35,996 nt of DNA, taken from Phycisphaerae bacterium. GTDB taxonomy: Bacteria; Planctomycetota; Phycisphaerae; UBA1845. The notes below the pieces were generated by a model. The model searched no databases. It was not told the DNA's origin and saw only the letters and a program-made list of their open reading frames with translations. Made by a program: the position numbers and the translations under genes. Numbering within the stretch: position 1 is the stretch's first letter; every line of letters begins with the position of its first letter. The stretch spans positions 1 to 35,996 of the forward strand of contig JAJDDX010000030.1 of assembly GCA_029260055.1 (NCBI GenBank). Direction: 5' to 3'. Positions 8,381-16,832 of this stretch are shown here, one piece after another.

Positions 8381-8965
8381 CTAGTAATCATGTTCACTAA
8401 AATCTCCGCCCAGTGCAATGGTTGCAATGACTGTTGATTCTGTGGTTTGACATTTCATTTTTGAATTTGGTAAAAATTCTTTGAATATTTCTTGTAGTAA
8501 TTGTTCGGTGAATATTGACCAGTTGCCTCCTAATTCATGCTGAATGATGAAATGATGTAATTCTCCTTCAATCCTATGATCTGATTTCATACCTGATGCT
8601 CGCATATAGTCCTCTAGTGTTTCAATACATCTTTTCAAATCATATTTTCCTTTGATAAATAACACTGTGTCTTTGATTACAGGTTTTATTACGTTGATGA
8701 TTTCATTGATTTCTTTAGCAGTCATCTCAATTCCTAATGTGTCTAGGATTTTTTTTGGTACTGGAATCATTCCAATTTTAGATGCAAATCTATCCCATTC
8801 GATATATTTTTCTAAAATTTGTCTTGCCATTACATTGTGAGAGATATTTTTGTTCATTGCCTCAGTTTCTATCTCCTCAACTAGCTTCACCGGAAGACGA
8901 TAAGTTACACTACGTGTTTTTTCTTTTTTTGTAGGATGCTGTTGGCGTTTTATTGTGGGTGACAA
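8381..8965 (-). CDS. Ribbon-helix-helix-like DNA-binding protein
   Basis: A 194-residue protein starting at TTG. The basic N-terminus is followed by SVTYRLPVKLVEEIETEAMN (residues about 19-38), which has the strand-then-two-helices pattern of ribbon-helix-helix (CopG/MetJ-like) DNA-binding domains. The remaining 140 residues are mixed helical, contain no transmembrane segment, and hold two Cys. This C-terminal part probably senses or oligomerises. I recognise the type as a thaumarchaeal regulator but cannot assign a target. It has its own promoter (box A at 8990-8998) and is divergent from a 53-residue zinc protein. Confidence 0.65.
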   Translation of the reverse strand: MSPTIKRQQHPTKKEKTRSVTYRLPVKLVEEIETEAMNKNISHNVMARQILEKYIEWDRFASKIGMIPVPKKILDTLGIEMTAKEINEIINVIKPVIKDTVLFIKGKYDLKRCIETLEDYMRASGMKSDHRIEGELHHFIIQHELGGNWSIFTEQLLQEIFKEFLPNSKMKCQTTESTVIATIALGGDFSEHDY

Positions 8966-8989
8966 CTAATCCGTATCTAAAATGGAGTG

Positions 8990-8998
8990 AATATAAAG
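8990..8998 (-). promoter_or_regulatory. Box A of the ribbon-helix-helix gene
   Basis: The minus strand reads CTTTATATT, a near-consensus archaeal TATA box, 25-33 bases upstream of the TTG start at 8965. This supports that unusual start codon and predicts a leaderless transcript. Confidence 0.55.
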
Positions 8999-9087
8999 CT
9001 GATATCTGGATATCCATGTAAATTATTCTCAAATTTGATAATCATATTCAGTTTTAAAATGAATAGATGAATTAGTTCATTTGAGAT

Positions 9088-9249
9088 ATGGGATTATATT
9101 GTAAAAACTGTGAAAAATTTATGAAAAATTCAGAGATGACTCATTGTTCTGATGAGTGTCTACTTGCTTCGATTAAAAATAGTGATACATTAACTGATAA
9201 TGATATTAGTGCAATTACTTGGGATGAAAAATCTGATCCATGGATTTAA
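9088..9249 (+). CDS. 53-residue CxxC protein
   Basis: Small complete ORF from ATG 9088 to TAA 9249. CKNC at residues 5-8 and the later THCSDEC (Cys20, Cys24) form a treble-clef-like pair; the acidic C-terminus ends in SDPWI. A TATA-like TTTAAAAT lies about 30 bases upstream. It precedes the aminopeptidase by 46 bases on the same strand. The spacing resembles small zinc-finger proteins predicted in many archaea. Function unknown. Confidence 0.6.
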   Translation: MGLYCKNCEKFMKNSEMTHCSDECLLASIKNSDTLTDNDISAITWDEKSDPWI

Positions 9250-9295
9250 TTTGAAATAGAAAATCTACTTAAAGTGTAACTAACGCACCAGAATT

Positions 9296-11797
9296 ATGGA
9301 TGTAAATCCAATTAATTACCAATTAACTTTTGAACCTGATCTAAAAAAATTCACATTTCATGGGATGGAATCTATTACTGCAGATTGTAAAAAGTCTACA
9401 AACCTCATCACCATGCATTGTGCTGAACTAAAGATTGTTTCATGCCAAGTAAAATTAAAAGGAAAAATCATCACATCTTCTCCAAAAATTGATGAGAAAA
9501 AAGAAGAATTAAGTATTAAATTATCTGCAAAAATTAAAGGTAAACTTACTATTGATTTAGAGTTCAATGGAATTCTAAATGATAGATTGTTGGGATTTTA
9601 TCGTAGTCAATATGTTCAAAATGGAAAAACCAAATATCTTGCTACTACTCAATTTGAAGCAGCAGATGCCCGACGTGCTTTCCCATGCTGGGATGAACCT
9701 GAAGCAAAGGCAACATTTGAAATTTCTATAATTGCCGATAACAAATTTACTGCCATTTCAAACATGCCAATTAAATCAAAGAAAAAAATTGGAAACAAAA
9801 CACTGTATACTTTTTCAAAAACCCCTGTAGTTTCTACATATTTGATTTATCTTGGAGTTGGAGAGTTTGAATATCTTACAGGCAAAGTTGGTAAAATACA
9901 GATTAGAGTAATTACAACAAAGGGTAACAAATCAAAAGGAAAATTCTCTTTAGATTTGGGGAAGAAACTTCTTAGATCTTATGAGGGATATTTTGGAATA
10001 AAGTATCCTTTGCCTAAATTAGACTTGATTGCAGTTCCTGACTTTGCAGCAGGAGCTATGGAGAACTGGGGTGCAATTACTTTTAGAGAAACTATTTTAC
10101 TATATGATCCTAAAACATCTTCCACTAGAACCAAGCAATTTATTGCTGAAGTAATCTCACATGAAATTGCCCATCAGTGGTTTGGAAATCTTGTAACTAT
10201 GAAGTGGTGGAATGATTTGTGGCTGAATGAGAGTTTTGCAACTTTTATGGCTACAAAATTTGTTGATAAATTCTACCCTGAATGGGATTTGTGGAACCAG
10301 TTTGTAGAAGATGCAATGAATGTAGCGATGGGCCTTGATTCACTTAAAACAACTCATCCAATTGACGTACAAGTAAATTCCCCTGCAGAAATTCGTGAGA
10401 TTTTTGATGCAATTTCATATGATAAAGGTGGTTGTGTTCTTCGAATGCTTGAGCATTATGTTGGTGAACCAAATTTCCAAAAAGGATTAAAAAAATATTT
10501 GTCTGATTTTAAATATCAAAATGCACAGGGACAAGACTTGTGGGATGCAATAGGCAAGGCATCTAAAATGCCTGTGTCCTCCATGGTAAATACATGGCTA
10601 AAACAGCCTGGATTCCCTCTAGTTGAGATTAGCCAAGATGGAAATAATTTGAAATTAAAACAGAAAAGATATCTTCTTGAATCTGATAAAAAATTCAATA
10701 AAGGATTGTGGTCTATCCCTATGTCTTTGGGATTAGAATCTCCTATTTCTCAAAAATTATTCACTACAAAATCAATGTCTGTTAAACTTCCAAAGAATAC
10801 TTTGGGATTTGTTGCAAATTATGGGCGTAAAGGGTTCTATCGAGTAAAATATGATGAAGGCATTTTACTCGATTTGAAAATGTTGGTAGATGAAAAACGT
10901 ATACCTGCAATCGATAGATGGGCTATTCAAAATGATTTGTTTTCATTATGTGTTTCAGGTGATGAACAAGTTAGAAATTATCTGGACTTTTCAGATGCCT
11001 ATTTTGATGAGGATAGTTATCTTGCTTCAGTCAATGTTGCACATAATTTGGCATCACTGTATTTCCGTGCATTTGATGAGCCATTTACAGAGGAAATTCG
11101 TGGATATGCCGTAAACTACTTTAGGAAAATTTTATTCAATTTGGGATGGGAACCACAAAAATCTGATAAACACACTGATGCACTACTACGTGGATTTGCA
11201 ATTTCTGTTTTAGGTAAAATGAATGATGATGAAGTTACGGACGAGGCATTGAAACGATATAAAAAATTCTTAAAATCTCCAAGTTCAATTCCTCCTGATT
11301 TAGTGGAACCCATCCTTTCTATTGCTGCATGGAATGGAAATTTAAAAACACATGCAGAACTGACAAAACTATACAAGAATGCTAAAACTATGGAGGAAAA
11401 ACTTCGATTCTTAGGTGCTCTATGTGGATTTAAAGATAAAAAATTACTTATAAAATCACTTGATTTCTCTCAAACCACTCAAGTGCGTTCACAAAATATG
11501 CAATTACCAATTATGAGAGTGGCTGCAAATCCATACGGTGACAAAGTTCTGTGGTCCTGGTTGAAGAAAAATTGGAAAAAAATCAACAAAAAAGTTGGGC
11601 ATGGAAATCCCCTCTTTAATCGAATTGTAGCAAGCATTACCTTGGTCGCAGATGATTCAATGGAAAAAGAAATTAAAGCATTTTTCAAAACGAATCCTAC
11701 TCCTGGAACTGAACGTACTCAATCTCAAACCCTGGAAAGAATTAGAATAAACTCAAAATTCCTTAGACGTATGAGGAAAGAATTCAAAGATGGCTAA
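9296..11797 (+). CDS. M1-family aminopeptidase (tricorn-factor F2/F3-like)
   Basis: Zinc metallopeptidase that removes N-terminal residues from peptides, in archaea working downstream of proteasome or tricorn. The 833-residue protein has the substrate-anchoring motif GAMEN at residues 253-257 and the zinc site HEIAH at 289-293, with the third ligand in NESFA near 312. The N-terminal beta-saddle domain covers about 1-190, the catalytic domain about 195-440, and an ERAP1-type C-terminal helical domain follows from about 520. No signal peptide, so cytosolic. The next gene overlaps its end by 8 bases. Confidence 0.94.
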   Translation: MDVNPINYQLTFEPDLKKFTFHGMESITADCKKSTNLITMHCAELKIVSCQVKLKGKIITSSPKIDEKKEELSIKLSAKIKGKLTIDLEFNGILNDRLLGFYRSQYVQNGKTKYLATTQFEAADARRAFPCWDEPEAKATFEISIIADNKFTAISNMPIKSKKKIGNKTLYTFSKTPVVSTYLIYLGVGEFEYLTGKVGKIQIRVITTKGNKSKGKFSLDLGKKLLRSYEGYFGIKYPLPKLDLIAVPDFAAGAMENWGAITFRETILLYDPKTSSTRTKQFIAEVISHEIAHQWFGNLVTMKWWNDLWLNESFATFMATKFVDKFYPEWDLWNQFVEDAMNVAMGLDSLKTTHPIDVQVNSPAEIREIFDAISYDKGGCVLRMLEHYVGEPNFQKGLKKYLSDFKYQNAQGQDLWDAIGKASKMPVSSMVNTWLKQPGFPLVEISQDGNNLKLKQKRYLLESDKKFNKGLWSIPMSLGLESPISQKLFTTKSMSVKLPKNTLGFVANYGRKGFYRVKYDEGILLDLKMLVDEKRIPAIDRWAIQNDLFSLCVSGDEQVRNYLDFSDAYFDEDSYLASVNVAHNLASLYFRAFDEPFTEEIRGYAVNYFRKILFNLGWEPQKSDKHTDALLRGFAISVLGKMNDDEVTDEALKRYKKFLKSPSSIPPDLVEPILSIAAWNGNLKTHAELTKLYKNAKTMEEKLRFLGALCGFKDKKLLIKSLDFSQTTQVRSQNMQLPIMRVAANPYGDKVLWSWLKKNWKKINKKVGHGNPLFNRIVASITLVADDSMEKEIKAFFKTNPTPGTERTQSQTLERIRINSKFLRRMRKEFKDG

Positions 11798-12197
11798 AAA
11801 ACTAGGTCCTCCCATTTTCCTTGGAGTTTTCACTGTATTGGCAATTGTGTTTTTAACTGGAGGTGCATCTGATGATAAAGATACTTTGCGTCAAACATTC
11901 CAAGTAGATGCGGTCTACTATGACACTGGCCATGTTGAAATTTCATTTTTTGACAAATCCCAAAAAACAACTAATGTTGTGATGGAAATTCTTGGCATGG
12001 ATGAAACCTTCCAAAAAACTTTTTCTGATTCAGAATTTATTGAAATTGTCCCATTCTCAAACGAGCCAAAATATGGTTGGGCAATTCACCCTATAGTTTT
12101 AGAAATTGATCATGAGGAATTGGGTCATATTCAATTAAAAACTGAAATTCACTCTTTAGGGGAATCTATTCCTACTGTCATCTATTCTACACCGTAG
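11790..12197 (+). CDS. Membrane-anchored small protein of unknown function
   Basis: A 135-residue protein with a hydrophobic segment at residues about 8-25 preceded by Lys residues, so it is either a signal anchor or an uncleaved signal peptide. The rest is predicted to be a soluble beta-rich domain outside the membrane, with no Cys and no recognisable motif. The ATG overlaps the aminopeptidase stop by 8 bases (translation coupling), suggesting co-expression, but a functional link is not evident. I do not recognise the family. Confidence 0.65.
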   Translation: MAKKLGPPIFLGVFTVLAIVFLTGGASDDKDTLRQTFQVDAVYYDTGHVEISFFDKSQKTTNVVMEILGMDETFQKTFSDSEFIEIVPFSNEPKYGWAIHPIVLEIDHEELGHIQLKTEIHSLGESIPTVIYSTP

Positions 12198-12242
12198 ATC
12201 AAATACAAGATTTTATTGCACCTCTAATTCATTTATTGTATC

Positions 12243-13160
12243 TTGGATTTGCTTGTTGATCTAAAAAAAGGAAAACGTGGGGCAATTGCTAAAGCAATAA
12301 CTATTGTTGAAAATGATCAAACAGAAGCAAAAAAATTACTAAAGAAAATTTTCAAATCTAGTGGAAATTCAATTATAATTGGAATTACTGGGCCTGCTGG
12401 TGCTGGAAAAAGTTCATTAATTAACAAGACTGCTATGGAGATGAAAAAATTAGGCACAAAACCTGCTGTATTGGCAGTTGACCCTACGAGCCATGTTACT
12501 GGTGGAGCTATACTCGGCGATAGGGTTAGAATGAGTGAATCAACTGATTCTGGTACATATATTCGCAGTATTGCATCAAGAGGTGCAACGGGAGCTGTAT
12601 CTCGCTCATTACGAAACAGCATTAGAGTTTTAGAATTTGCTGGATTTGATCCGATAATCATTGAGAGTGTGGGAGCTGGGCAAACTGAAGTTGAGATTTC
12701 AAACATTGCAGATATTACAGTCGTTGTGTTTAATCCCAACACTGGTGATAGCATTCAAACAATCAAAGCCGGTTTAACTGAAATTGGGGATATCTATCTT
12801 GTTAATAAAAGTGACCTTAGTGGAACAAATCAACTATTTGATGCTGTACGTGATTTTATAGGAGATTCGGTTAGAAACCCTGTGATTCTAAAAACATCTG
12901 TAAAAAAGAATTCGGGAATTACGGTATTTGCTAAAACGTTGAAAGATATGATGAAATCTAAAAAACAATTCAAAGAAGTTAAGGATAAAGAACGACTGGA
13001 AGCGGAACTAAAAGATATTGTTTTAAATAACCTCAAAGAAAAGATTGATGAGTTGCTAGTTACTGATAAAACCTTTTCAAAATACCTTAAAAAATTACAA
13101 TCAAGAGAAATTGATCCTTTTGTAGCTGGGGACAAAATTACAAAATCTTTGGTAAAGTGA
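12243..13160 (+). CDS. meaB: MeaB/ArgK-type GTPase, methylmalonyl-CoA mutase chaperone
   Basis: A 305-residue G3E-family GTPase that gates adenosylcobalamin delivery to and protects methylmalonyl-CoA mutase. The P-loop GPAGAGKS is at residues 50-57. ESVGAGQTEVE (switch region) and NKSD (guanine specificity) follow, and the C-terminal helical dimerisation arm is present. The start is TTG at 12243; no better ATG exists upstream in frame. It precedes the mutase large subunit by 4 bases, the classic pairing. The older name LAO/AO transport ATPase is a misnomer for this family. Confidence 0.93.
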   Translation: MDLLVDLKKGKRGAIAKAITIVENDQTEAKKLLKKIFKSSGNSIIIGITGPAGAGKSSLINKTAMEMKKLGTKPAVLAVDPTSHVTGGAILGDRVRMSESTDSGTYIRSIASRGATGAVSRSLRNSIRVLEFAGFDPIIIESVGAGQTEVEISNIADITVVVFNPNTGDSIQTIKAGLTEIGDIYLVNKSDLSGTNQLFDAVRDFIGDSVRNPVILKTSVKKNSGITVFAKTLKDMMKSKKQFKEVKDKERLEAELKDIVLNNLKEKIDELLVTDKTFSKYLKKLQSREIDPFVAGDKITKSLVK

Positions 13161-13164
13161 TAAT

Positions 13165-14766
13165 ATGACTGAAAAAAAATCCATAAAATCAAAAACATCT
13201 GAAAAGAAAATATTTACAGACTCTGAATATATTGTAAAACGAATCTATCAAAAATCCATTAAAAAGAGACCTGTGGAAGATGCTGGAAAATATCCCTTTA
13301 CACGAGGAATCCATCCTGGAATGTTCCGTGAAAGATTTTGGACAATGCGGCAGTATTCTGGATTTGGTGATGCAAAATTAACTAATGAGAGATTCAAATT
13401 CATGCTTGAAAAGGGTCAGACTGGTCTTAGTATGGCGTTTGATTTGCCTACGCAGATTGGATATGATTCAGACTCTCCCCAAGCTGAAGGTGAAGTCGGC
13501 AAAGTTGGTGTATCCATTACATCAATTAAAGATATGATGACTGCCTTTGACGGGATACCTCTGGGAAAAGTAAGTTCTTCAATGACTATTAATTCTACAG
13601 CTTCTACACTTTTGGCATATTACATTGCAGTTGGAGAAGCTCAAGGATTCAAAAGTCATGAACTTCGTGGAACGACTCAAAATGACATTCTCAAAGAATA
13701 CATTGCAAGAAACACCTACATTTATCCTCCAGAACCATCTATGCGATTAATTGGTGATATGATAGAATATTGTGCCGAGAAGGTTCCATCCTGGTATCCT
13801 GTATCTATTTCTGGATATCATATGAGGGAAGCTGGTTGCACTGCAACACAAGAAGTTGCATTTACTTTGGCAAATGCTATTGCATATATTCAAACTTGTA
13901 TCGATAAAGGATTGAAAATTGATGACTTTGCACCTCGTTTGTCCTTTTTCTTTTGTTGTACTATAGAATTCTTTGAAGAAGTTGCAAAGTTCAGAGTTGC
14001 AAGAAAAGTTTATGCAAAAATTCTAAAAGAGATGTTTCATGCAAAAAATCCGCGTTCATTACAATTAAAATTCCATACACAAACTAGTGGGGAATCATTG
14101 ACTGCACAACAACCTAACAACAACATTGTTCGTGTTGCAATTCAAACAATGGCTGCAGTTGCAGGAGGTACTCAATCATTACACACAAATTCTCGTGATG
14201 AAGCATTAGCACTTCCAACTCAAGAATCTGCAAAAATAGCCTTGAGGACTCAACAGATTGTAGCTCATGAAAGTGGAATTACAAAGACTGCAGATCCTTT
14301 GGCTGGTTCTTATTATTTGGAGGAATTATGTGACCAAATTGAGGCTGATGTGTGGAAATACCTTAAAAAAATCCAGAAAATGGGCGGTTCTGTCAAAGCT
14401 ATAGAGAAAGGATTCTTTCAATCTGAGATCCGCGCAAATGCATATCGTCTGAAAAAAGAAACTGATGATGCTGAAAGGGTAATTGTTGGCGTAAACAAGT
14501 ATGCTGAAGAAGAAGAGCAACCAGAATTATTGAGAATTGATGGTAGAATTGAAATTCAACAAAAGAAAGCACTTAAAAAATTACGTGCTGATAGGGATTC
14601 TAAAAAATTAGAAAATGCATTATCTGCAATGCAAAGTGCTGCTGATACAGAAGAAAACCTAATGCCTTACATTGTGACTGCTGCTAAAGCATTTGCTACA
14701 ACTGGTGAAATTAGTAATACTTTCCGTAAGGTCTTTGGAGAATACCGTCCAAAAGAGGTCTTCTAA
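13165..14766 (+). CDS. mcmA1: Methylmalonyl-CoA mutase large (catalytic) subunit
   Basis: Catalytic TIM-barrel subunit of adenosylcobalamin-dependent mutase: methylmalonyl-CoA to succinyl-CoA, in the carbon-fixation cycle. It has 533 residues, with no fused B12 domain, matching the separate subunit at 6143. The substrate-binding stretch YPFTRGIHPGMF is at about residues 42-53. The SISGYHMREAGCTATQE stretch (family active-site Tyr-His) and AGSYYLE segments are intact. It probably forms an operon with meaB. In related genomes the epimerase is expected close by; here it lies 3 kb away across an accessory stretch. Confidence 0.96.
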   Translation: MTEKKSIKSKTSEKKIFTDSEYIVKRIYQKSIKKRPVEDAGKYPFTRGIHPGMFRERFWTMRQYSGFGDAKLTNERFKFMLEKGQTGLSMAFDLPTQIGYDSDSPQAEGEVGKVGVSITSIKDMMTAFDGIPLGKVSSSMTINSTASTLLAYYIAVGEAQGFKSHELRGTTQNDILKEYIARNTYIYPPEPSMRLIGDMIEYCAEKVPSWYPVSISGYHMREAGCTATQEVAFTLANAIAYIQTCIDKGLKIDDFAPRLSFFFCCTIEFFEEVAKFRVARKVYAKILKEMFHAKNPRSLQLKFHTQTSGESLTAQQPNNNIVRVAIQTMAAVAGGTQSLHTNSRDEALALPTQESAKIALRTQQIVAHESGITKTADPLAGSYYLEELCDQIEADVWKYLKKIQKMGGSVKAIEKGFFQSEIRANAYRLKKETDDAERVIVGVNKYAEEEEQPELLRIDGRIEIQQKKALKKLRADRDSKKLENALSAMQSAADTEENLMPYIVTAAKAFATTGEISNTFRKVFGEYRPKEVF

Positions 14767-14994
14767 ATAGTATTTTCATCATTTTATTATGTTATGTACT
14801 TTTTTAGTAATTGCTGAGTGTAAAGTTATCAGTCTATACAGTCCTAAAGCAATGATGAAAAGAAGTTAAAATCACATTTGGCACAGTGATACAAGACAAT
14901 ATTTTCAAAATTTGACATTAAGGGATTTGCCTTTGGTCTTTCAGAATTTATCAAAAAATACAAGTTATCTACCAGCCCAACAAGAGCTACAACA

Positions 14995-15180
14995 ATGAGC
15001 ACCTGCTGCAAGGGCTGCTGCTCAGAGTACGCATTAAAACGGGTTGCAAGTTCAGAATACTCTATCAAGGGTCGTAAATTATGTATCTGCTGTAACGCTT
15101 GGTTCACTTATTCTGGTTCACGTTACCTTTGCTGTTCAAGCCAACTGCGTACCAAGCCGCGTCACTCAAACAGAAAATAA
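14995..15180 (+). CDS. 61-residue Cys-rich zinc protein
   Basis: Small ORF from ATG 14995 to TAA 15180 with CCKGCC at residues 4-9, CICC near 31-34 and YLCC near 45-48, followed by the basic tail SQLRTKPRHSNRK. I recall a family of thaumarchaeal microproteins with a CKG-C start, a central C-x2-C and an LRTKPRN-type basic tail; this fits it. Zinc binding and nucleic-acid contact through the tail are inferred. The antisense 87-codon ORF over the same bases shows no such pattern and is rejected. The 228 bases upstream hold no other convincing gene. Confidence 0.7.
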   Translation: MSTCCKGCCSEYALKRVASSEYSIKGRKLCICCNAWFTYSGSRYLCCSSQLRTKPRHSNRK

Positions 15181-15325
15181 TAATTTATCAATATTCATTC
15201 GTACCAAAAAATAAATTGTTAATATTTTGCCTGGATTTTAAATCGTCATAATCCAAATAAAAATATCATAACGGCAAAAAAACTGACAATGCCTAACTGT
15301 TCTAAAAAAAGAATAAAGGGAAAAA

Positions 15326-15490
15326 TTAGAACTTGATTATTGATCCCTTACTGAGGGCGTATTCCTGGCTCTGCGTCTCCCCGTATCCGTCATACCAGCT
15401 GATTTTTAACCCAATCTCGTCTCTTACAGTGCTCTCAACTTCTATGGTGTGTGCCATCTGTATTCTGTCGCTCAATAGTGGTTCTTTCAT
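15326..15490 (-). CDS. 54-residue hypothetical protein
   Basis: ORF on the minus strand from ATG 15490 to TAA 15326 (protein starts MKEPLLSDRIQMAHTIEVES). It has a balanced, soluble composition with two predicted beta strands around IGLKISWYDGYGET and no Cys. An upstream stop (TAG) eight codons before the ATG limits the start. The coding stretch is visibly less AT-rich than its surroundings. I do not recognise it. The amino-acid composition and codon pattern argue for a real gene. Confidence 0.55.
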   Translation of the reverse strand: MKEPLLSDRIQMAHTIEVESTVRDEIGLKISWYDGYGETQSQEYALSKGSIIKF

Positions 15491-15730
15491 GATGTGTATT
15501 CCATATTGAAACTATAGCCAAAAGAGTGAAAAACAATATTTGATCGATTGAAATCTTTTGACAGTTAATAGTCTGATATGGTAGATTTTGGTGAAATATT
15601 TTGATCTAATTGATAAAACAATTATCCGCCAATTTCAAATACGGGATCGCAGTATAATTACGTGTTTTTGGTAACCGCCAGGACTAATCTAGACAGGTTC
15701 AAAGAACAAACCGATTTCAAGGTTCATTAA

Positions 15731-15910
15731 ATGGTGATTTTCAGCGAGATCATGATGCGATACAGGCTTACATGCTCAAAATGTGACATGGATCATACTC
15801 ATGAGACAGACTCAATGGATGGCATCAAAGACTTTTGGGATGGCTGGAACAAGTCCCATGAGAAAAACATGAAGTGCGTTCATGAGTATCTGTTTGAGAA
15901 GTTGAAGTGA
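15731..15910 (+). CDS. 59-residue CxxC protein
   Basis: ORF from ATG 15731 to TGA 15910. It holds CSKC at residues 15-18, then a His-rich stretch DHTHETD, a Trp-rich middle (FWDGWNKSHE) and Cys49 near the end, suggesting a single metal site of Cys and His. It could be a small DUF1059-unlike zinc protein. The start codon at 15734 (GTG) or the Met8/Met9 pair could also be used. Its stop touches the stop of the convergent gene at 15911. Family not recognised. Confidence 0.55.
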   Translation: MVIFSEIMMRYRLTCSKCDMDHTHETDSMDGIKDFWDGWNKSHEKNMKCVHEYLFEKLK

Positions 15911-16006
15911 TCATGAGATTGCAATTCCACATTCAGTGGAGCAAATTCTTCTGTTGAAAACATCTTCGTATTCCCTGTCACCGTGTACACATTTTCTAAA
16001 GACCAT
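15911..16006 (-). CDS. 31-residue Cys-containing microprotein
   Basis: Minus-strand ORF from ATG 16006 to TGA 15911 (starts MVFRKCVHGDREYEDVFNRR). It has Cys6, His8, and CSTEC (Cys22, Cys26), a spacing that could bind one zinc. The two stop codons of this and the convergent neighbour form TGATCA with no base between them. Very short, so confidence is limited, but composition is protein-like and a TGA blocks extension four to five codons upstream. Confidence 0.35.
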   Translation of the reverse strand: MVFRKCVHGDREYEDVFNRRICSTECGIAIS

Positions 16007-16135
16007 GATGTCATTACATCAATTTAGTATTTAACAAGACTACCAATTTCGTAATTTGATCGATGTTTTGATCTGGGTGAATCGTTTTGACAATGACTAA
16101 TCCCTCTTAATTCCAAACTGCCTAATTTCAATCCC

Positions 16136-16264
16136 ATGTCATACCGTTGCCTGCTATGTGATGAAACAATGGACACGCCTCACAATCTGGAGGTGCACCT
16201 GAAGATGTAGTACAAATGGAACAAAAAGAAAGAAGCATCTAAAGGGCTTGATAATTGGACATGA
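16136..16264 (+). pseudogene. C2H2 zinc-finger microgene interrupted by in-frame TAG
   Basis: From ATG 16136 the frame reads MSYRCLLCDETMDTPHNLEV and on to HLKM, then TAG at 16208. It continues in the same frame with YKWNKKKEASKGLDNWT to a TGA at 16262. CLLC (residues 5, 8) and H16, H21 make a C2H2-like finger. The basic, Trp-containing continuation looks like the natural C-terminus. The single-base change TAG from a sense codon is the simplest explanation. Otherwise a 24-residue peptide with a complete finger could still be made. Confidence 0.45.
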
Positions 16265-16333
16265 TTCGTTACATCATCGGAGGTAATTCAAACTTTTTGT
16301 AACGCCTAATGGTAAAATAAGACATCTCATAAC

Positions 16334-16414
16334 ATGTCTCTGAAATTACCGATAATTATGGCAGCAGTTGCAGTCTGTGCTTATTTGATAACAACCATCA
16401 TTAACAGTATCTGA
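16334..16414 (+). CDS. Possible 26-residue membrane peptide
   Basis: ATG 16334 to TGA 16414 encodes a peptide that is hydrophobic from residue 5 to 24 (start MSLKLPIIMAAVAVCAYLIT), enough for one membrane helix, with a Lys at the N-terminal side. There is a TAATGG-rich AT leader but no clear ribosome site. Could be a real micro-membrane protein or chance. Confidence 0.25.
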   Translation: MSLKLPIIMAAVAVCAYLITTIINSI

Positions 16415-16832
16415 TAATGCAAGTCCGATTTGTTTCAAAATTTTGTATGAAAATATGCGGTAATCTCCATCAGAATCCGACCCTTGTGATGAATTAATCG
16501 GATTGGGAATTTCTTTTAGAATCTGTTACAGACAAAGGTGTAATTGTTTTGTCTCAACTTTTTTATCGTTGAAACGTGCTATCGATGTGATGCAAAAAAT
16601 AGTTTTGAAGAAAAAGATAGATCCTGATTCGTTTGATCGGGAAACAATTATGCTGGGTACTCACCAAACCCCGCGCAATTAGTTTTTTAATGATTTCTTA
16701 ATCTCTGAAAGTGAGACCGTCAGGCCGAATGCGTGTTAAAAGTATGATGCAAAAATAACCTATACAAGGTCGTACGGAGAAGGGTTTTTTAGTCTAGACT
16801 TTTCTTGATTTTATTTTCAAAACATTACTGAA
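16415..16832. other. Gene-poor stretch with fragmentary ORFs
   Basis: No convincing gene. It holds a 26-codon ORF at 16417 (Cys10, Cys14). Around 16546-16620, a TTG-started frame ends in ETCYRCDAKNSFEEKDRS, a lone CxxC that may be the relic of another zinc protein. A 30-codon ORF overlaps it in another frame. Near 16784-16790 there is a T6 run consistent with a stop signal. No tRNA or repeat seen. Confidence 0.4.

Noticed and set aside
12317-12754. 145-codon minus-strand ORF opposite meaB
   Set aside because: Antisense to the P-loop and switch regions of a clear GTPase; a codon-phase shadow.
14844-15107. 87-codon minus-strand ORF
   Set aside because: Antisense to the Cys-rich 61-mer, which has a clear family-like CxxC pattern and basic tail; the minus-strand product has no motif and its codon pattern is shadow-like.
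16640-16800. tRNA-like GC patches (CCCCGCGC, GAGACCGTCAGGCCG)
   Set aside because: No consistent arms or T-loop; no known RNA recognised.
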